From contig DVKH01000035.1 in assembly GCA_018716105.1 (NCBI GenBank), positions 1-64,000 of the forward strand: 64,000 nt of DNA, written 5' to 3'. This stretch comes from Candidatus Fimivivens faecavium. GTDB taxonomy: Bacteria; Bacillota; Clostridia; Oscillospirales; Ruminococcaceae. Numbering within the stretch: the stretch's first letter is position 1; the number at the start of each line of letters is the position of its first letter. Below the pieces are notes generated by a model, which had not been told where the DNA came from, searched no databases, and saw only the letters and a list, made by a program, of their open reading frames with translations. Positions 59,879 through 64,000 of the stretch are shown piece by piece. A program made the position numbers and the translations under genes.

Positions 59879-59907
59879 TTGAAACAAAACCCAGTTTACA
59901 CTATAAT
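59879..59907 (+). promoter_or_regulatory. Near-consensus promoter upstream of the interrupted dehydrogenase
   Basis: TTGAAA, exactly 17 bases, TATAAT on the plus strand: one mismatch from the sigma-A consensus. The first credible gene starts 224 bases downstream, leaving a long leader that contains interleaved inverted repeats. Confidence 0.75.
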
Positions 59908-60130
59908 AAGGTCAAACGGCTGCCAAGCCGCAGCCTCTGGGCTCCGGCGCCGGATGTTTTTCGGAAATACCGGCGGCCTGTCCATTTTGCTGTTCTTCCG
60001 TCCGCCGGAAAACGACAACAGGCCGGCCTGCTGTGCATTTCATCTGCCAGGTGTTCCTATTTACGGCGGGGCGTAAAGCCGAACGCCGTTTCTTTGCGGT
60101 TATTATAGCATAAGAGGAGGGCAAAATACA
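59908..60130 (+). other. Long structured leader before the dehydrogenase
   Basis: The leader contains CCGGCGG (59970-59976) and GGCCTGT (59975-59981), whose complements CCGCCGG (60002-60008) and ACAGGCC (60018-60024) lie downstream in the same order, giving an interleaved, pseudoknot-capable pattern. Further short stems are present. No riboswitch consensus was recognised. A ribosome-binding site AAGAGGAGGG lies just before GTG 60131. Confidence 0.4.
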
Positions 60131-61240
60131 GTGAAGGACACCGGATTTTTCATGCCGACACGCTTGATCGTCGGCGACCGCTGCATCCAGAAAAACACGC
60201 CCCTGTTCCACCTCGGGCGCAGCTGCCTGATCGTCACCGGCAAAAACAGCGCGCGGGCCTCGGGCGCGCTCGAGGATGTGACGTCGGCGCTCGCATAGGA
60301 GGGCGTCTCCTACCGCGTCTTCGACGAGGTCGGGCAGAACCCGCTGCTCTCGGCCTGCGTCCGCGGCGGAGAGACCGCCCGGAGCGTCTACGCCGATTTC
60401 ATTGTCGGCATCGGCGGCGGTTCCCCGCTCGACGCCGCGAAAGCGGTCGCCATTTTCGCGACCAACCAATTCGAAAACCCGGCGGACGTCTTCGCCTGCC
60501 GCTGGACCGCCCCGGCCCTCCCGGTAATTTTGGTGGGCACCACCGCCGGAACCGGAAGCGAGGTCACCCCGTATTCCGTGATCACCGTCGACGAAACCAA
60601 CCAGAAGCGCTCCATCTCCGATCCCCAGTGTTTTGCGCTCGCCGCATTCGGCGATCCGCGCTACACCGAGGGCCTTTCGGAAAAATTCACCGTTTCCACC
60701 GCGCTCGACGCGCTCTCACACTGCATCGAAAGCTATTTCAATAAACTCGCCGACCCGATGACCGACCTCCACGCGCTGGAGGGGGCGAAGATCATCAACG
60801 GCGTCCTCTCCGCGCTCCCGTCGGGGCGGCTCCCCGATACCCAACAGCGGCAGGCGCTCTACCTCGCCTCGATCTACGCGGGCCTTGCAATCGCAAAGAC
60901 GGGGACCTGCTACTGTCATTCGCTCGGCTATTTCCTCAGCGAACGGCACGGCATCCCGCACGGCGTCGCCTGCGCCGTCTATCTTCCCGATTTTCTCGAG
61001 CGCGCCGTCCGGTGCGAGCCGGAGCGCGCGGACCGCTTCTTCCGCGCCGTTGGGACCGATCTCAAAACCCTCTGCTCGATGATCGGTTCCCGCTCAAAGA
61101 TCGAGCCGGTCACCCTGAGCGACGAGGAGATCGCCGAACAGGCCGTGCGTTCGTCGGGCAGCAAGAACTTCTTAAACAGCCCTGGGACATTTGACGCCGA
61201 GGCCGCGACTGTCGTATTAAAGCGGCTGTTCACCCGCTGA
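60131..61240 (+). pseudogene. Iron-containing alcohol dehydrogenase interrupted by one amber codon
   Basis: The frame from GTG 60131 to 61240 encodes a 369-codon group III alcohol dehydrogenase, complete except for TAG at 60296-60298 (codon 56). NAD binding (GGGSPLDAAKA) and metal ligands (STALDALSHCIES, CHSLGYFL, GIPHG) lie after the stop. A restart (TTG 60530) would lose the NAD fold. TAG ends other host genes here (e.g. the PAS-LuxR and FAD dehydrogenase genes), so reassignment is unlikely. Single CAG-to-TAG change, rare readthrough, or a sequence error would each explain it. Substrate unknown. Confidence 0.85.
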
Positions 61241-61318
61241 AGCTTTGATCAACCGCAAATCCGTTTCTATTATACCAAACAGTAATAAAATCGGTATAAT
61301 TCCCCAAAGGATAAAGCT

Positions 61319-61346
61319 GAGAGGCCCGGCGACCGCCGGGCCTCTC
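61319..61346. terminator. Bidirectional terminator between dehydrogenase and HSDH genes
   Basis: GAGAGGCCCGGC and GCCGGGCCTCTC form a perfect 12-base stem with loop GACC-like. GGTTT follows on plus. It serves the convergent genes on both sides. Confidence 0.8.
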
Positions 61347-61353
61347 GGTTTGC

Positions 61354-62160
61354 TCACAGATAATTTGGGAACCGCCCCTCCATCAGGTCGCCGTACATCG
61401 GCGTCGGGAGTGCGAAGCCGCCCGCCACCTCAAGCAGGGTTCCGGTGATATAGGAGGCGTCGTCCCCCGCAAAGAACGCGGCCGCCGCCGCGATGTCCTC
61501 TGGCGCCGCAATCCTCCCGAGCGGCACATGCTTTAAAAATGAGGAGCGGAACGAGTCGCTCATGTTGTCGAGCGCCGCCCGTGTCGCTGTCAGGCCGGGC
61601 AGCACCGCGTTGCATCGGATCTTCCGGTGCGCGTACTGAACGGCGATGCACTGGGTCAGGGCGTTGACCGCCGTCTTCGAAACGGCGTAAGCCGTGCGCG
61701 AGAGATCCGGCACCACCGAGCCAACGCTCGAGATATTGACGATGCTCCCGCCGCCGCCCTTTTCCATATGGGGAATCGCCGCCTTGGCCGAGAGATAAAC
61801 GCTTCGGACATTGTCCTCAAGCACGCGGAAAAACGCCTCGGTGTCCCCTTCTGTTACGTTGTGGTCGAGCCGGACGTCGGTCCCGCCGTAATTGTTTACA
61901 AGGATATCCAGCCGTCCTTCGTTCTGCACGGCGGCTTCGATCATCGCCGAATAGGTCTCCGGCTCCCTCGCGTTGAAATAGACGAATTTCGCCCTGCCCC
62001 CGTCTTCCTGAACCGAGCGGATCACGTTCAGGGCCGCTTCCTCCGACCGGGCTGCGAGATAGACCAGCGCCCCCTCTGCGGCGAGCCGCTTCGCGCAGGC
62101 GAGGCCGATCCCCCTTGTGGACGAGGTGACAAGCGCGACGCGGTTGGTCAGCCGCTTCAT
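61354..62160 (-). CDS. hdhA: 7-alpha-hydroxysteroid dehydrogenase (bile acid SDR)
   Basis: A 268-residue short-chain dehydrogenase. TSSTRGIG (12-19) binds the cofactor, Arg38 (YLAARSE) favours NADP, catalytic Ser144-145 (VNISSVGS), Tyr158 and Lys162 (YAVSK). Phrases KFVYFNARE-ETY, LVNNYGGT, AAIPHMEK-GGGSIVNIS, RCNAVLPGL and EVAGGFAL agree with clostridial 7-alpha-HSDH (C. absonum, C. sordellii), which oxidises the 7-alpha-OH of bile acids. ATG 62160 follows GGAAGGG. Third gene after glutathione peroxidase and superoxide reductase, 19 bases after the latter. Substrate assigned from recalled sequence similarity. Confidence 0.82.
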   Translation of the reverse strand: MKRLTNRVALVTSSTRGIGLACAKRLAAEGALVYLAARSEEAALNVIRSVQEDGGRAKFVYFNAREPETYSAMIEAAVQNEGRLDILVNNYGGTDVRLDHNVTEGDTEAFFRVLEDNVRSVYLSAKAAIPHMEKGGGGSIVNISSVGSVVPDLSRTAYAVSKTAVNALTQCIAVQYAHRKIRCNAVLPGLTATRAALDNMSDSFRSSFLKHVPLGRIAAPEDIAAAAAFFAGDDASYITGTLLEVAGGFALPTPMYGDLMEGRFPNYL

Positions 62161-62179
62161 TTTGTTCCCTTCCATCCGG

Positions 62180-62569
62180 TCAGATATCGGTCTTCCAGAA
62201 GCCGTGCAGATTGCACCAGGCGTAGGCGGCGACCGGCCGGTCCCCGCCCGCGAGCGCAAACTTTGCGACCGGTTCGCCGCTGGGCCGCAGCATCTTTCTC
62301 TGCCCGCCCTGCTCAGTCTCGAGATAGACCCAGCCGATGTTGTGCTCCTCGGTCATCGGGTGGAAGATGCTGCCGACCTTGACCGTCACCTCGCTGCCGT
62401 TGACCTCGACGACGGGAAGGTGTTTTTCCGCCGCGCCTTCCGATGTGTTCGCCGTCATCTCCTCCATCGCCTCGCCGCAGCAGGAGATGGCCTCCCCTTT
62501 GTCCCGAAGGATTACCTCGACCATGTTGTCACAGCGCCTGCTCTTTAAAAATACCGGTTTGCATCCCAT
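62180..62569 (-). CDS. Superoxide reductase (desulfoferrodoxin) with altered centre I
   Basis: A 129-residue protein. The catalytic iron site (centre II) is intact: EKHLPVV, HPMTEEHNIGWVYLET and CNLHGFWK give four His and one Cys. The N-terminal desulforedoxin-like centre I normally needs CxxC and CC; here SRRC (Ser10, Cys13) and CC (30-31) are seen, so one ligand is missing unless Cys3 substitutes. It reduces superoxide to peroxide without forming oxygen, using rubredoxin. It stands 21 bases after the peroxidase gene that would remove the product. Confidence 0.92.
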   Translation of the reverse strand: MGCKPVFLKSRRCDNMVEVILRDKGEAISCCGEAMEEMTANTSEGAAEKHLPVVEVNGSEVTVKVGSIFHPMTEEHNIGWVYLETEQGGQRKMLRPSGEPVAKFALAGGDRPVAAYAWCNLHGFWKTDI

Positions 62570-62590
62570 TTCTGTTTCCTCCAGCTTCCT

Positions 62591-63163
62591 TTAAAAATCG
62601 GTGTGCCCCCGCCCGTGCGTCAAAAGGAGCTTTACGTCGCGGTCGATCCGCCCCATGTCCGCGGTCGGCTCAAAGCGCTCCACCACCCGGCCGGAGCGGT
62701 CGATCAGGAATTTCGTGAAGTTCCATTTGATGCTGTCGTTCTCCGCATAATGAGGGTCGTCGGCGGAGAGAATCCCATCGAGCTTTTTCCCAAGCGGATG
62801 CTTCATGTCAAAGCCCTCGAACCCCTTTTCCTTGGTGAGGAACCGGAACAGCGGACAGGCGTCTTCGCCGTTGACCTCAACCTTATCAAAAATCGGGAAG
62901 GTCACGCCGTAGTTTTTGCGGCAGAACGCCTCGATGGTCCCGATCGCCTCCGGGTCCTGATCGCGGAACTGATTGCACGGAAACGCGAGGACAAAAAAGC
63001 CCTGGTCCCGGTATTTCTGATAGAGCGCTTCCAGTTCGCCGAGCTGCGGGGTAAAGCCGCATTTGCTCGCCGTGTTGACGATCAGCAGCGCGTGCCCCCG
63101 ATAGGGCGAAAGGTCCGTTTCGGCGCCGTCCGCTTTTTTCAGCTTATACTCATAAATGCTCAT
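62591..63163 (-). CDS. Glutathione peroxidase family protein
   Basis: A 190-residue thioredoxin-fold peroxidase. Catalytic Cys35 (NTASKCGFTPQ), FPCNQF and WNFTKFLI give the Cys-Gln-Trp-Asn tetrad. Without selenocysteine it is probably thioredoxin-dependent. ATG 63163 follows AAAGGAGG. First gene of a three-gene operon with superoxide reductase and the HSDH. Confidence 0.95.
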   Translation of the reverse strand: MSIYEYKLKKADGAETDLSPYRGHALLIVNTASKCGFTPQLGELEALYQKYRDQGFFVLAFPCNQFRDQDPEAIGTIEAFCRKNYGVTFPIFDKVEVNGEDACPLFRFLTKEKGFEGFDMKHPLGKKLDGILSADDPHYAENDSIKWNFTKFLIDRSGRVVERFEPTADMGRIDRDVKLLLTHGRGHTDF

Positions 63164-63365
63164 CGCTTCACGCCTCCTTTCCTGACTAGTATTTTAAATG
63201 CGCGCATTAATATACAAAACGCGCATTCGATGGCTGCATGGATTTTAAAAACAGGCGTTTTCGCCCGCGCCGGCCGGCGTTCTTTTTCCCGTTCCGGAGC
63301 TGAAAGGAAACATCGCCGCGCCTGCGGCTTATAATGGGATATCCCACTTCGAAGGGTGAATGCCA

Positions 63366-63707
63366 ATGCAACACAAACGGCTCGTGATCGTTTGGCTGAG
63401 CACCGACCGGCAAGCCGCGATTGACATGGCCATGCTGTACGCAAGGGACAGCCTCCTCAACGGCTGGTGGCAGGAAGTCGACTTCTTCCTGTGGGGTCCT
63501 ACGGTAGACGCTGCCGCGAACAGCGAACCGGTCCAGACCGAAATCGAATTGATGCAGAGCGTCGGGGTCCAGGTCACGGCCTGCCTCGCGTGCGCGTCGC
63601 GGTATCATGTCGTGGACCAGCTGGAACAGGCCGGGATCCCCTGCAGGGGACTCGGAGAGCAGTTGACGGAAGACCTCGCGGAAGGCTCCCCCGTGATTTT
63701 TATTTAA
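63366..63707 (+). CDS. DsrE-like protein
   Basis: A 113-residue protein with a DsrE/F-type alpha/beta pattern: RLVIVWLSTDRQAAIDMAML, WWQEVDFFLWGPTVDAA, then VQVTACLACASRYHVVDQLEQAGIP. The two Cys in ACLACAS lie where DsrE proteins carry their active Cys for sulfur handling. ATG 63366 fits AGGGTG better than ATG 63360. A bidirectional terminator follows. Confidence 0.75.
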   Translation: MQHKRLVIVWLSTDRQAAIDMAMLYARDSLLNGWWQEVDFFLWGPTVDAAANSEPVQTEIELMQSVGVQVTACLACASRYHVVDQLEQAGIPCRGLGEQLTEDLAEGSPVIFI

Positions 63708-63730
63708 AAAGCCGGCTTCGGCTCCATAAA

Positions 63731-63767
63731 AACGCCCTGCCGCGCAACTGCTGCGCGGCAGGGCGTT
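63731..63767. terminator. Bidirectional terminator between convergent genes
   Basis: AACGCCCTGCCGCGC and GCGCGGCAGGGCGTT, a perfect 15-base stem with a seven-base loop; TTTTTA occurs on both sides. It ends both the DsrE-like gene and the gene at the window's edge. Confidence 0.92.
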
Positions 63768-63775
63768 TCCAGTTT

Positions 63776-64000
63776 TTAACGCTTCTCCTGTTTTCCGGCG
63801 GACGAAATCCCCATCCACTCCGCGAGGTTCGCCTCCTGGCTTGGAACCCCCTCGATCAGCGGTTTCGGGCAGGTCATCACCGTCGTGATGCCGGGGCCGT
63901 GTCCCGCGATCACGCAGTCCGAGTGGACGACGAATCCCACCGTGACCGCCCCGCGCCGGAAGGTGCGCCCAAACGTGTTGTCGCAGTCCTCAAGCAGCAC
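63776..64000 (-). CDS. DUF4438-like protein, C-terminal part
   Basis: The last 74 residues of a gene whose start lies beyond the window. LLEDCDNTFGRTFRRGAVTVG, FVVHSDCVIAGHGPGITTVMT closely follow the DUF4438 pattern, in which DN-G-F/Y-GA-IG-VVH-D and GHGPG recur. Function of the family is unknown. The frame is open to the window edge. Confidence 0.7.
   Translation of the reverse strand: MLLEDCDNTFGRTFRRGAVTVGFVVHSDCVIAGHGPGITTVMTCPKPLIEGVPSQEANLAEWMGISSAGKQEKR

Noticed and set aside
60131..60298. Pyrrolysine or reassigned TAG in the dehydrogenase
   Set aside because: Several genes in the window use TAG as their normal stop, and Pyl is not expected at this place in this enzyme family; a nonsense mutation is simpler.
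59912..60469. Antisense frame across the amber codon as the true gene
   Set aside because: The plus frame carries all dehydrogenase motifs on both sides of the TAG, while the minus product shows no family resemblance.

Overview
The window joins two replicons: most of a Mu-like transposable prophage (bases 1 to about 26,699, its left end lies outside the window) and a stretch of GC-rich Firmicutes chromosome (26,700 to 64,000). A CIRCE/HrcA heat-shock element, a MecA adaptor, an Rnf-like cluster, desulfoferrodoxin, a COG2509-type FAD dehydrogenase and a 7-alpha-hydroxysteroid dehydrogenase point to a strictly anaerobic gut clostridium of the Oscillospiraceae/Ruminococcaceae type. This is inference from gene content; no rRNA is present to confirm it.

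Prophage (1-26,699, all genes on +). From the left: the tail of a GemA/DUF1018 gene, small early genes, a bifunctional amidase/glucosaminidase endolysin, a Mor/C-family activator and a strong terminator. Then come holin, small accessory proteins, terminase subunits, DUF935 portal, gpF head protein, gpI protease with a nested scaffold, gpT capsid, head-tail joining proteins, contractile sheath and tube, tail-assembly chaperones joined by a canonical -1 slippery site, tape measure, baseplate genes, and a diversity-generating-retroelement (DGR) type reverse transcriptase overlapping a large C-type-lectin/Ig-like variable tail protein. The right end carries two 22-bp direct repeats and a terminal CA. 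It lies inside a host SPFH (band 7) gene, which it truncates.

Host chromosome. 26,700-27,900 is an NfeD-SPFH operon (broken) with a PadR regulator. 28,216-33,600 is a lower-GC type III restriction-modification island (XRE regulator, Mod, Res). 33,600-35,930 is groES-groEL under CIRCE control. 35,979-41,702 holds a ZIP transporter, a small unknown protein, a PAS-LuxR regulator, an FAD dehydrogenase and a nucleoside-binding BMP lipoprotein. 41,840-44,313 is nucleoside salvage (deoD, deoB, cdd), fitting the lipoprotein. 44,422-49,045 is a putative glycoside hydrolase behind an Rnf-like cluster rnfC-D-E-A.

The Rnf-like cluster is the most unusual chromosomal locus. It lacks rnfG and rnfB, and its membrane subunits have lost the cysteines that hold the intramembrane [2Fe-2S] cluster; the flavin/NADH motifs of RnfC and RnfD are also not recognisable.

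49,159-59,836 has mecA, rpe, a candidate structured RNA, an HtrA protease with a two-component system, ychF, a DMT transporter, a lipoprotein, a membrane protein and a patatin. 60,131-64,000 holds an alcohol dehydrogenase interrupted by one amber codon, a three-gene operon of glutathione peroxidase, superoxide reductase and 7-alpha-HSDH, a DsrE-like protein and a partial DUF4438 gene.
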